Positions 10,001-16,427 of a stretch of 27,606 bases of DNA are shown one piece after another. Source of the DNA: a virus. The DNA is taken from positions 1 to 27,606 of the IMG/VR virus record IMGVR_UViG_3300042475_000733. One strand, given 5' to 3'. The notes beneath the pieces are model-generated. The model made no database searches. It was given only the letters and a program-made list of their open reading frames with translations, and was not told where the DNA came from. A program made the position numbers and the translations under genes. Every line of letters starts with the position of its first letter. Positions within the stretch are counted from its first letter, which is position 1.

Positions 10001-10082
10001 AGAATTTGCACAGCAATTCCCAGAGATTCTTAGGATTGTTAAAGAGGAATCCATCAAATCTCTTGAGACACAACAGAAATAA
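7080..10082 (+). CDS. Large ejection / internal virion protein (1000 aa)
   Basis: The largest protein in the window at 1000 residues. The first 90 residues are charged and helical (SLSALKAKSDELQNQALELM). Residues about 205-260 form an Ala/Gly-rich, weakly hydrophobic stretch (APALIAGGTAAIAAAGPSYG) that could insert in a membrane during DNA entry. The rest is long helices rich in Lys, Gln and Glu, as in T7 gp16-like or P22 ejection proteins. I see no lysozyme or transglycosylase catalytic motif. The DNA is markedly A/T-rich and uses AGA for many arginines, unlike the terminase and portal. It has one of the few plausible ribosome-binding sites on this strand (TAGGAA about 10 bases upstream). 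It ends 40 bases before the small terminase. Confidence 0.6.
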   Translation: MESIVKKITQKTQDSLSALKAKSDELQNQALELMNKNLTVEASKLTNEKIAPIINEYERIQKASNQEIESISRKSLEGIASGESISDKETRKQYVPSYGMPGVPSSYEQPVSIINNKKLAGEISNFTGKDVKKINVTDGLSYGRTINLEGLGDQVAQLELLQQKYPNKVIPLTVAGKNNFLVEDEEGISRLVFPTGIQGKDVVATATTEAPALIAGGTAAIAAAGPSYGTASIPAFNAAYSATKGLQTAAYRGANDVEMRPGQIATQAGTDFVVGTGLDYATLGGGKFFKNKLLTEGVENLVETDLRVAQANLNRAGINTEFPFTARTGQAGLDFYNRLAGQFPNSSLGRRNEASRQALAGFMDTTINKSKGEIPKQVVQKIDTDLKNLQGLAKSSDVRIQNSVKNSTERAFNRIAVDPIDQIKAGEMTADIVTQAKNAITEKKNQAFSGFEDSADQAGLVIQPERFAKAIEDVVLNSKVARNPKIDNLLLRLSNAPTDAQQANILRQQIAQMENSGQTVSTELKLQLRDLEAYSQPFGAKAARDLIDEVRQLVPDVMVGTGRKDLISADSADAVEKVLRNEVDKVGLTQQWDEVKSVYGDEFVPFREGQLGQMSRDQFGKLQMSPEKIVQTALADSASINSVLKGVRDSGDEAGYEQLKNTFQKAYLQELGFSNNKAVGGKLKDPDPAKMQALFGLRADYVTKNINDLNKLTNVDVANISQKDAMALTELMPEVEKRKLFKSIAVRDQAIKEEDKLAQNLYIKQIKGGNIDLLDNEAVLKSLQTARTTDVLEIAQKLPPQIRKDFGTDMMAVMFKQYSDTSNRTRLGQPLWDHNKFNKDIGSWTRGKPNAPNIVQKLDAISGSKELADLFISASKNLSAVTPTGEPLYQTLRTMASPGQNGGLAFKIYSTLEYPMQWTLASAYGSNTLKPFLKSLSKNISEETYRRNTDILIKSTVATSAGIKLAAEQARNDPEFAQQFPEILRIVKEESIKSLETQQK

Positions 10083-10122
10083 TAGCTTGCTAAAAGCAGC
10101 ATTATAGATACATTCCAGCTTT

Positions 10123-10665
10123 ATGGATGACGGTAAAGACAACTCACTAATCGACAGTAAGGCAGCTATGATTAAGTTCATGGATGCCATTAAGGATCGT
10201 GCCAAGGACTTGCCGTCTAATAGTATTGAGAATACCAAGCCAGACGTTGCGGTTAAAGCATTGTGGTTATTATCCCAAGGCGCACCATACACGGAGATTC
10301 GCCGTATTACTCGGTTGTCGCATGAGACGATTAGGCGTTTGGAGTGGGATCACAACACTACGCTGGAGAAGAAACGTAAGGAGTTCTCTACCCGCTATGC
10401 TATGGCAGCAATGGAATATACCGACCTGCTATTTATGAAGGCAGAGCGTATCCACGATAACCCAGACTTGCTTGACGACATTTCGCCAGAGAAGTTAGCT
10501 ACTACGGTTGGTATCATGCAGGACAAATCATCCTCGCTTGCTGGCATTACTGACGCTGGAGTTGGACAAAAAGCTGGACTGTCTATCGAGGACGCATTAG
10601 TGCTGATTGAAGCATCCAAGCAGAAACGCGCACAAAAGGTTATTGATGCGGAAGTGGTAGAATAA
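10123..10665 (+). CDS. Terminase small subunit-like protein
   Basis: A 180-residue protein with a helix-turn-helix near residues 56-74 (YTEIRRITRLSHETIRRLEW), followed by a charged helical region (LEKKRKEFSTRYAMAAME) that could form the oligomerisation core. Small terminases bind the packaging site through an N-terminal HTH and assemble as rings that feed DNA to the large subunit. Length and position fit this: the large terminase lies just downstream, with only the sigma-like gene between. The C-terminus is Lys/Glu-rich (KQKRAQKVIDAEVVE), a likely contact for the large subunit. No ribosome-binding site is visible. A different HTH regulator is possible, but context favours small terminase. Confidence 0.65.
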   Translation: MDDGKDNSLIDSKAAMIKFMDAIKDRAKDLPSNSIENTKPDVAVKALWLLSQGAPYTEIRRITRLSHETIRRLEWDHNTTLEKKRKEFSTRYAMAAMEYTDLLFMKAERIHDNPDLLDDISPEKLATTVGIMQDKSSSLAGITDAGVGQKAGLSIEDALVLIEASKQKRAQKVIDAEVVE

Positions 10666-10672
10666 AAAGACA

Positions 10673-11167
10673 ATGAACAACAAACTGACAAACGAAAGAC
10701 GAATCGAACTTAGAACTATTGATAAAACAGTAGATGAACTTATAGGTAAGGAACACTTATACGGATTAACTTATGAGCCAAACAATAGCGAAAGCCAAGA
10801 AGTTGATAGTATTATATCTAGCGTATTAAATACATTATCAGAAAAAGAACAAGAAATAATAAGGAGAAGATTCTTCCTTAGTGAGACGCTTGCGACTATC
10901 GCAAAGGCTATGGGCGTAGGAAGTGAAAGAATAAGACAAGTTGAAGCAAGAGCATTAAGGAAGTTGCGCCATCCAGACCGCATAAGAAAGTTAAATGAAT
11001 TAGCTGGTTTATTTGGGCTGTCTATTGGTGATGATGATGTGGATTATAAAAAGAATATGGAGAGGAACAGGGATGAAATTACAGTGAATAAAGAACGCTT
11101 AAAATACGAAGATTGGATTAAGGAGATAGTAAGTAATGAACCATTAAGATTACTGTTCCATGCTTAA
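10673..11167 (+). CDS. Sigma-70 region 4-only protein (phage transcription factor)
   Basis: This 164-residue protein carries a textbook sigma-70 region 4 at residues about 52-101. Region 4.1 contains LSEKEQEIIRRRFF and region 4.2 is a helix-turn-helix ending SERIRQVEARALRKLRHP, close to the end of bacterial RpoD. In sigma factors this part contacts the -35 element and the RNA polymerase beta-flap. Region 2, needed for -10 recognition and melting, is absent: the first 50 residues are short and charged. A charged C-terminal extension of about 55 residues follows region 4. It could redirect host polymerase, act with another sigma, or compete for the beta-flap. It lies 7 bases after the small terminase and overlaps the large terminase by 8 bases. 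Its arginine codons are 13 AGA/AGG of 17, unlike the terminase. Confidence 0.85.
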   Translation: MNNKLTNERRIELRTIDKTVDELIGKEHLYGLTYEPNNSESQEVDSIISSVLNTLSEKEQEIIRRRFFLSETLATIAKAMGVGSERIRQVEARALRKLRHPDRIRKLNELAGLFGLSIGDDDVDYKKNMERNRDEITVNKERLKYEDWIKEIVSNEPLRLLFHA

Positions 11168-12761
11168 TTGGACACCCCACGAAATACTAAGCATCCCGTC
11201 TGACGATGAGATTGCTGAAATGGAAGCTAGTGAGCTTGTTGAGCTATACGCTGCACGGGAAGAGGCTATCCGTAACTCTAATAAAGACCCGTTTAGGTAT
11301 GGGTTTAAGTTTAAGCATTGGCAGAAAGTATGGGATGAGCTTGTAGTTCGTGATGAAGCATTGGTGCTTGGAGGAAATCGCTCAAGCAAAACTCAGTTTG
11401 GTGCGTATAGTGTAGTAAAAGCAGCAATGGAAAACCCTGCGTCTATCATCATGTGCTTTGCCCAAAGCTCTGAGGTTAGCATCCGTCAGCAACAAAGTGC
11501 GGTATATAACTGGCTACCACCAGAGTATCGCATGAAGCAGACTAGCAGCAATGCTTACATTAGCTACACACTGAAGAACGGCTTTACGGATAACAGCTTG
11601 ATCCTTCCAAACAAAAGCCAGATTCTATTTAAGACCTACTCGCAGTATCAAAACAATCCTACGTTTATCGAAGGTGCAGAGCTTGGTTCTAAAAGTGCTA
11701 CGTGGCACAATATCGGGGTTTGGCTAGATGAGTATCTACTTGGTGAGGACTTGATTAGCACGATGCGTTTCCGTCTTGCTACCCGTAACAGTAAGATGCT
11801 TGTGACGTTCACGCCGATTGATGGCTGGACTGAAGTTATTAAGGACTACTTAGATAAAGCTAAGACCATTGAGACACGCGAGGCTGAATTGCTAAACGGG
11901 GAGATACTGCCATACATCCAGCATAGCCACAAACGTAACGCTTCCATCCACTACTTCCACACCATAGATAACCCGTTCTCTGGTTACGAAAGGCTTGCAA
12001 ACGATCTTAGGAACGAGAGCCGCGAGAAGATACTTATCCGTGCTTATGGCGTTCCAGTAAAGTCACAAGCTACCAAGTTCCCTAAGTTTAACAAGGAAGT
12101 CAACGTAGTGCCGCATGAGACTATGCCAAGCAAAGGCATTACTCGGTATCACATTATCGACCCTGCTGGCAGTAAGAACTGGTTCATGTCGTGGATCGCG
12201 GTTGATGGCAGCGGAACGTATTACGTTTATCGTGAATGGCCTGACACAACCATTGGCGATTGGGCTGAGTGGAAGAACGGCAAGTGGGCATCTGGAGAAG
12301 GAGCTAAGGGGCTAGGCTACGGTATGAAAGACTACGTTGACCTTATCCATGAGCTTGAGGGTGACGAGGAAATCTACGGTAGGATTATCGACCCCCGCCT
12401 TGGAGCTGCAAAGTATCAAGCACAGGATGGCAGTAGTTCGATCATTGAGGATCTAGCTGAGAACGATATTATCTGCATCCCTGCACCTGGCTTAGATATC
12501 GAGGATGGATTGCAAGCACTTATCTCCAAGATGAGTTGGGATACCAGTAAGCCAATGGACAGTTTAAACCGTCCGAAGTTCTACGTTAGCGAAGAATGCG
12601 GTAACGTCATATCGGCATTATCGGAATACACAGGTGAGCAAGGATTAAAGGAGGCATGGAAAGATCCGTTGGATACCTTGCGTTACGCTGCTGTTTATGG
12701 TATTGACCACGTAGGGGCAGGTTCACTTGAAATAACCAGACAAGGTTCTGGAGGATATTAA
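11160..12761 (+). CDS. Terminase large subunit (packaging ATPase-nuclease)
   Basis: A 533-residue large terminase with all expected motifs. The Walker A variant GGNRSSKT lies at residues 71-78, Walker B VWLDE at 187-191, and the coupling motif LVTFTPIDG at about 214-222. The C-terminal RNase H-like nuclease shows D334 (HIIDPAG), D411 (RIIDPRL) and D502/D505 (KDPLDTLRYA). It powers DNA translocation into the prohead through the portal and cuts the concatemer. The start is the ATG at 11160 inside the end of the sigma-like gene, an 8-base overlap that suggests translational coupling. The small-protein gene follows after 3 bases. The Walker A has Ser-Ser-Lys-Thr in place of Gly-Lys-Thr, as in many phage terminases. 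Confidence 0.95.
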   Translation: MLNWTPHEILSIPSDDEIAEMEASELVELYAAREEAIRNSNKDPFRYGFKFKHWQKVWDELVVRDEALVLGGNRSSKTQFGAYSVVKAAMENPASIIMCFAQSSEVSIRQQQSAVYNWLPPEYRMKQTSSNAYISYTLKNGFTDNSLILPNKSQILFKTYSQYQNNPTFIEGAELGSKSATWHNIGVWLDEYLLGEDLISTMRFRLATRNSKMLVTFTPIDGWTEVIKDYLDKAKTIETREAELLNGEILPYIQHSHKRNASIHYFHTIDNPFSGYERLANDLRNESREKILIRAYGVPVKSQATKFPKFNKEVNVVPHETMPSKGITRYHIIDPAGSKNWFMSWIAVDGSGTYYVYREWPDTTIGDWAEWKNGKWASGEGAKGLGYGMKDYVDLIHELEGDEEIYGRIIDPRLGAAKYQAQDGSSSIIEDLAENDIICIPAPGLDIEDGLQALISKMSWDTSKPMDSLNRPKFYVSEECGNVISALSEYTGEQGLKEAWKDPLDTLRYAAVYGIDHVGAGSLEITRQGSGGY

Positions 12762-12764
12762 ATT

Positions 12765-13013
12765 ATGAAAAAAGAAATTAAAAAGAGTATTGAAAAGGCT
12801 AAACTTATCGAGGAACAAATTGACGAGGCAGTAGATGTGTACGCCATTGGCGTATGTCCTAACCCAGTTTGGATGCGTGGCATGACAAGGGATTCAGCTA
12901 AGTGTGCTATCCAAGTTCCAAAGGCTAGTATGCGTAACTCGTTAATCGGTAAATGGATGAAAGCGACTAGGATTGACGGCGAGGAAGAAAACCATTACAA
13001 GTTCCTAGCATGA
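12765..13013 (+). CDS. Small protein between terminase and portal (82 aa)
   Basis: An 82-residue basic protein. A Lys/Glu-rich helix (KKEIKKSIEKAKLIEEQ) is followed by a small domain with IGVCPNPVWMRG and a C-terminal LIGKWMKATRID strand. The pattern C-P-N-P followed by a later L-(I/V)-G-K is shared by small phage proteins near terminase or portal genes whose function is not known to me. It begins 3 bases after the large terminase and its stop overlaps the portal start (ATGA at 13010-13013), so it is likely translated with the portal. A GGA about 10 bases upstream is only a weak ribosome-binding signal. No enzymatic motif is seen. Confidence 0.65.
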   Translation: MKKEIKKSIEKAKLIEEQIDEAVDVYAIGVCPNPVWMRGMTRDSAKCAIQVPKASMRNSLIGKWMKATRIDGEEENHYKFLA

Positions 13014-15067
13014 GTTACCAAGAAGACGCTGATGAAGCAACAGTCTATACCGATGGCGAGCCTAATATCTCGATCCTACAAAACGTATATGACAGAGCAA
13101 AGCTAGACCAAGAGTGGTATATTGAATCTTGTGAACGTGCGTATAATGACCGCCGCAACATCTGGCCTGGCAAAGGTGACGATCTAAGGAAACATGGTTC
13201 TAATGCTTTCCCTTGGGAGGGAGCTTCCGACATGGAGGTTAATATCATTGGTGAGCGTATTGATACTTACGTGGCATTGCTATCACAGGCACTAGACCGT
13301 AGTAATATCAAAGCTTTTCCTACATCCCATGCTTCCGTAGCTAAGGCTTCTGTAACATCGCTATTCCTTAAATGGATGTGCAAGAGTTACATCCCTGACT
13401 TTAAACGGCAGATGGAGCTAGGTGCTAACCACCTGCTTGAGAAAGGTATCATGGTATCCTACGTTGGTTGGAAACGTGAGAAGCGTACGTTCTTGCAGAC
13501 GGTTACTCTTGAAGAACTACAAGGACAAATGCCAGAACTTGTTGAAGCTATTTTAGGCGAGAATACCCAAGAAGCCGAGGACTTTATCGCCAATGCCTAC
13601 CCAGACATGAAACGTTCTAGGGTTCGTAAGGCAATTAAAGACCTACGCTTTAAAGGTGTAGCCGAAGTGAGTATCCCACGTATATCCGTTGACTGCCCGA
13701 TTGTGCATAGCTGTGAGCCAGATGGTGAGATTATCTTTCCTTCCTACGTTACCGATCCACAACGCGCACCATACGTTTTCTGGAGAACATTTTACACTGC
13801 CCAAGAGCTTGAGAAAAAAGTAGCTACCGAAGGCTGGGACAGGAAATGGGTTGATAACGCAATTGAAAACCTACGTGGCGTTGATTCCAATGAAATGGAT
13901 ACAGCTAGTGACCGTGGCAAACAAAACGATCTAAGTGACGATAACGACCTTATTCTAGTTGTATATGCTTACCAGCGTTTGATTGACGAGGAAGATGGCA
14001 GCGAAGGTATTTATTGCACCGCTTTTCATCCAACCACAGAAGGATTTGCCAAGCATGAATTGCTTAACGGCTACGATGATTATCCCTTCATTGTGACTAG
14101 GCTGAATGATAACCAAAAACGTATGTATGAAACGACATCGTTTGCTGACATTCTACGTGGCCCGCAATACCAAGTTAAGACAGAACGTGATAGTCGTATT
14201 GACCGTGCGAGCTTGGCAACATTGCCACCGCTCCTGCATCCTGCTGGGCATCCACCAAAAGATTGGGGGCCTGGCAGACGTATCCCGTATCGCCGTATGG
14301 GTGAAGTTGCTTTTGCTCCGATTCCACAGTTTGATCCTGGCAGTGAGCGTATCGAAGCCCAGATGATTAGCCAAGCTGACAAAGCTGTTGGTCTGGACAT
14401 GGAGAACCCGTTAGCTTCTGTAAGGCAGCAATTCATCGTTAATAAGTTCCTTGACCACGTTAAAGATATTCTTTCGTTGTCGTTCAAGTTGTTCCAACGC
14501 ATGGGGCAAGATGAAGTATTCTTCCAAGTTACAGGTAGTCCAGAAAACCAAGTGATGACTAAGGGTGATGCTGATGATAACTTTAGCATCATGGTGACGT
14601 TTGACTCACGCGAGACAGATCCAAACACCATTGAGACGCAGATGAAGAACATGGCTACATTGATGCAGATCGACCGTAATGGACGTATTGACGTTAATAA
14701 ACTGCTTGAGCTTCTCACGGCACAGATTAACCCATTTATGGCAGACTATATCTTGCAGCCACAACAAGAGGCACAAGACAAGATGCTTAAAGATGTATCG
14801 GACGACCTTGCTAAAATCTATGCAGGTATCGAAATGCCAGCACGTCCGAACGGTGCAGACTTTGCAATGCAGCTTGTCCAATCATACGCGCAACAACCAG
14901 ACATTGCCCAACGCTTACAACAAGACGAGACGTTTGCGGCACGTATCCAGAAATACGCAGGTCAGTATCAGATGATGATAATGCAAGCACAGAACGCTGT
15001 GACGGGACGTATCGGAACGCAGGAAGCTAATATGGGTGGAGTATCTACCCAGAACATGGGAGAATAA
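13010..15067 (+). CDS. Portal protein (head-to-tail connector)
   Basis: A 685-residue protein that matches podovirus-type portals in length, position and pattern. It has an N-terminal helical segment (YNDRRNIWPGKGDDLRKHG), then FPWEGASD (67-74) and NIIGERIDTYVALLSQAL, followed by a large mixed core. The core includes YDDYPFIVTRLND and the long helix before KAVGLDMENPLASVRQQF. A C-terminal Gln-rich helical part (after about residue 585) probably forms the barrel or crown. Portals make a dodecameric ring at one capsid vertex through which terminase pumps DNA. It directly follows the large terminase by one small gene and overlaps that gene by 4 bases. Arginine codons are mainly CGT and CGC, as in the terminase. 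Confidence 0.88.
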   Translation: MSYQEDADEATVYTDGEPNISILQNVYDRAKLDQEWYIESCERAYNDRRNIWPGKGDDLRKHGSNAFPWEGASDMEVNIIGERIDTYVALLSQALDRSNIKAFPTSHASVAKASVTSLFLKWMCKSYIPDFKRQMELGANHLLEKGIMVSYVGWKREKRTFLQTVTLEELQGQMPELVEAILGENTQEAEDFIANAYPDMKRSRVRKAIKDLRFKGVAEVSIPRISVDCPIVHSCEPDGEIIFPSYVTDPQRAPYVFWRTFYTAQELEKKVATEGWDRKWVDNAIENLRGVDSNEMDTASDRGKQNDLSDDNDLILVVYAYQRLIDEEDGSEGIYCTAFHPTTEGFAKHELLNGYDDYPFIVTRLNDNQKRMYETTSFADILRGPQYQVKTERDSRIDRASLATLPPLLHPAGHPPKDWGPGRRIPYRRMGEVAFAPIPQFDPGSERIEAQMISQADKAVGLDMENPLASVRQQFIVNKFLDHVKDILSLSFKLFQRMGQDEVFFQVTGSPENQVMTKGDADDNFSIMVTFDSRETDPNTIETQMKNMATLMQIDRNGRIDVNKLLELLTAQINPFMADYILQPQQEAQDKMLKDVSDDLAKIYAGIEMPARPNGADFAMQLVQSYAQQPDIAQRLQQDETFAARIQKYAGQYQMMIMQAQNAVTGRIGTQEANMGGVSTQNMGE

Positions 15068-15069
15068 TT

Positions 15070-15672
15070 ATGCCAATGTTCTCACCATTAAAAGCGTTTG
15101 GACAGCCTAGTGCTATGGATCTTTATGGAGTTAAACCTTTAACTTCTTATGGTGGTTATCCTGTTATCTCTGCTAAAAGTATGCAGCTTGAAGATTTTTA
15201 CAATAAAGATGGTAAGGAAGTAGCAGGAATGGCATGGGGAGGAACTAAAAATCCTATTGGTCAAGGACGAGGCGAGAAGCCGTCTATTATTCCAAACCAA
15301 AACTATTTTAAGGGAGATCCTCGTGGATATAACGCCTTGGTTAAGCTAGAGGCATCTCGCCATTGGATGAGTGAAAACGATTACAATCCAAAATTTAATA
15401 TAACTCCCCAAATGCAAAAATGGAGAGAAAAAAACTTTAAAAATGCTGGTTCAGCGGGGGAAGCTTATTTAAATGACGACAACGCTTTTAGACAAACTGT
15501 TATTTCAAGATTTATAGGAGGAGATCCAAACGTCCCAGATTTTACCGATGAGCTTAAAAATGAAATAAAAAAAGTTGAAACAAAGCTTGTAGATCAAGAA
15601 AATAAGAGCAAGCCAAACACATCAGAAATGATAATGAACGCAGTAAAACTTGCTACTGCATACAGAAAATAA
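15070..15672 (+). CDS. Hypothetical protein after the portal (200 aa)
   Basis: A 200-residue soluble protein beginning 2 bases after the portal stop. The N-terminal half is Gly, Pro and aromatic-rich (MPMFSPLKAFGQPSAMDLYG, MAWGGTKNPIGQGRGEKPSI). The middle has an aromatic and basic segment (LEASRHWMSENDYNPKF), and the C-terminus is a Lys/Glu helix. A-rich DNA and AGA arginine codons set it apart from the portal. GGGAG about 9 bases before the ATG may be a real ribosome-binding site, but it also encodes the portal C-terminus. Possible roles are a minor head or packaging protein. I do not recognise its family and no catalytic motif stands out. Confidence 0.65.
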   Translation: MPMFSPLKAFGQPSAMDLYGVKPLTSYGGYPVISAKSMQLEDFYNKDGKEVAGMAWGGTKNPIGQGRGEKPSIIPNQNYFKGDPRGYNALVKLEASRHWMSENDYNPKFNITPQMQKWREKNFKNAGSAGEAYLNDDNAFRQTVISRFIGGDPNVPDFTDELKNEIKKVETKLVDQENKSKPNTSEMIMNAVKLATAYRK

Positions 15673-15686
15673 ATAAAAATAATAAT

Positions 15687-15833
15687 ATGAAACAAGGACT
15701 GTATAGTAATATCAATGCTAAACGCAAACGTATCGCAGCAGGTAGCGGCGAGAAGATGAACAAGGTTGGGAGCAAAAAAGCACCGACTGCAAAAGACTTC
15801 CGCGACTCAGCTAAGACTGCCAAAAAGAAATGA
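15687..15833 (+). CDS. Tiny lysine-rich basic protein (48 aa)
   Basis: A 48-residue protein beginning MKQGLYSNINAKRKRIAAGS and ending in KTAKKK. I count 12 Lys and 3 Arg against 3 acidic residues. The opening K-Q-G-L-Y-x-N-I-x-A-K-R-K and the later K-K-A-P-T-A-K-D-F resemble small basic proteins that recur near portal and capsid genes of podoviruses. It starts after an A/T-only leader, and its stop overlaps the next gene by 4 bases (ATGA at 15830-15833). A nucleic-acid-binding or packaging-associated role is an inference from charge and position. Confidence 0.75.
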   Translation: MKQGLYSNINAKRKRIAAGSGEKMNKVGSKKAPTAKDFRDSAKTAKKK

Positions 15834-16072
15834 AGAAGCGATTTAAGAAGGTAGTTACCAACCCAGAAACGGGAAGGAAGAACACAATTCGCTATGGCTT
15901 GGCAGGAATGGCAAGTGATGGCAAAGACCGCATTAGACCTTCTACCAAAAAAGCTGATGCGTACTGCGCTCGTAGTGCTAAGATCAAGGGTGATTGGAGA
16001 GACGATCCTAATAGCCCAAACAATCTTAGCCGTAAAAAATGGAAGTGCAAAGGTAGCAAATCAACTAAATGA
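15830..16072 (+). CDS. Small basic phage protein with YCARS...LSRKKWKC signature (80 aa)
   Basis: An 80-residue basic protein, 16 Lys and 8 Arg by my count. It contains a distinctive run, residues about 42-76: ADAYCARSAKIKGDW, then DDPNSPNNLSRKKWKCKGSK. I recall the same signature (D-x-Y-C-A-R-S, then D-P-N-S-P-x-x-L-S-R-K-K-W-x-C) in many small phage proteins of unknown function near structural genes. The two cysteines could pair or bind metal. The start overlaps the stop of the 48-residue gene (ATGA), and the following 42-residue gene starts 4 bases downstream, so the three small basic genes form one coupled unit. No function is established to my knowledge. Confidence 0.82.
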   Translation: MKKRFKKVVTNPETGRKNTIRYGLAGMASDGKDRIRPSTKKADAYCARSAKIKGDWRDDPNSPNNLSRKKWKCKGSKSTK

Positions 16073-16076
16073 ATCT

Positions 16077-16205
16077 ATGAAAAACAAAAAAAATAGCTGC
16101 GAAAACGAAAGCAAAGAATACGGAAAAGGCAAAAAAGGTAAGGGCTATGTCGAGATTGAAATCAAGATGGGTAGGATGCCTAAAAAGAAAGCTAAACGTA
16201 AATAA
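16077..16205 (+). CDS. Tiny lysine-rich protein (42 aa)
   Basis: A 42-residue protein from the ATG at 16077, 4 bases after the preceding stop. I count 14 Lys and 2 Arg against 5 Glu. The centre is Gly/Lys repetitive (YGKGKKGKGYVEIEIKMGRM) and the end is PKKKAKRK. The same frame is open upstream, but that part overlaps the preceding gene and shows no relation to it, so the short start is preferred. Third of a run of basic micro-proteins between portal and scaffold. A role in binding DNA or RNA is suggested only by charge. Confidence 0.5.
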   Translation: MKNKKNSCENESKEYGKGKKGKGYVEIEIKMGRMPKKKAKRK

Positions 16206-16226
16206 ATAATCCTTACTAAAATACTA

Positions 16227-16427
16227 ATGATTCCAAAACCAACACTAGAACAATCCGTGCAAGGTTTGTCTGAGCGTGACGAATACAAAGTAATTGTGCA
16301 GTATATCAAAGACGAGCGTGACCGTTTCTTTAGCGATTTACGCCAAGCTGAGACTCCGCACGATGTAATGAAGATTGCTGGTTCGATAGCATCTATGGAT
16401 GAATTGCTAGGATTTCTTGACAAATAG
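16227..16427 (+). CDS. Small helical protein (66 aa)
   Basis: A 66-residue, probably all-helical protein (SERDEYKVIVQYIKDERDRF, then MKIAGSIASMDELLGFL). Such short proteins with a D-E-R-D-x-F-F helix are often found just upstream of scaffold and capsid genes in phages; I cannot name the family. It is the last gene before a strong intrinsic terminator about 65 bases downstream, so it ends the terminase-portal transcript. The leader is A/T-rich with no ribosome-binding site. A role in head assembly is possible from position only. Confidence 0.65.
   Translation: MIPKPTLEQSVQGLSERDEYKVIVQYIKDERDRFFSDLRQAETPHDVMKIAGSIASMDELLGFLDK

Noticed and set aside
10083-10122. Possible promoter (TATAGA) and small hairpin before the small terminase
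   Set aside because: No -35 box at a workable distance and the hairpin is short and imperfect with no T-tract.
9776-10292. Two overlapping minus-strand frames across the ejection/small terminase boundary
   Set aside because: Both are antisense to supported genes and have Leu/Ser/Cys-rich translations without a fold pattern.
14080-14718. Long minus-strand open frame of 212 codons inside the portal gene
   Set aside because: It is antisense to a well-supported portal protein, its translation is Ser/Arg-rich with no recognisable domain, and no start signal precedes it. It is a by-product of the portal codon pattern.
15894-16205. Longer start (103 codons) for the 42-residue lysine-rich gene
   Set aside because: The extra N-terminal part lies out of frame inside the YCARS gene, and the ATG at 16077 fits the spacing of the neighbouring small genes.
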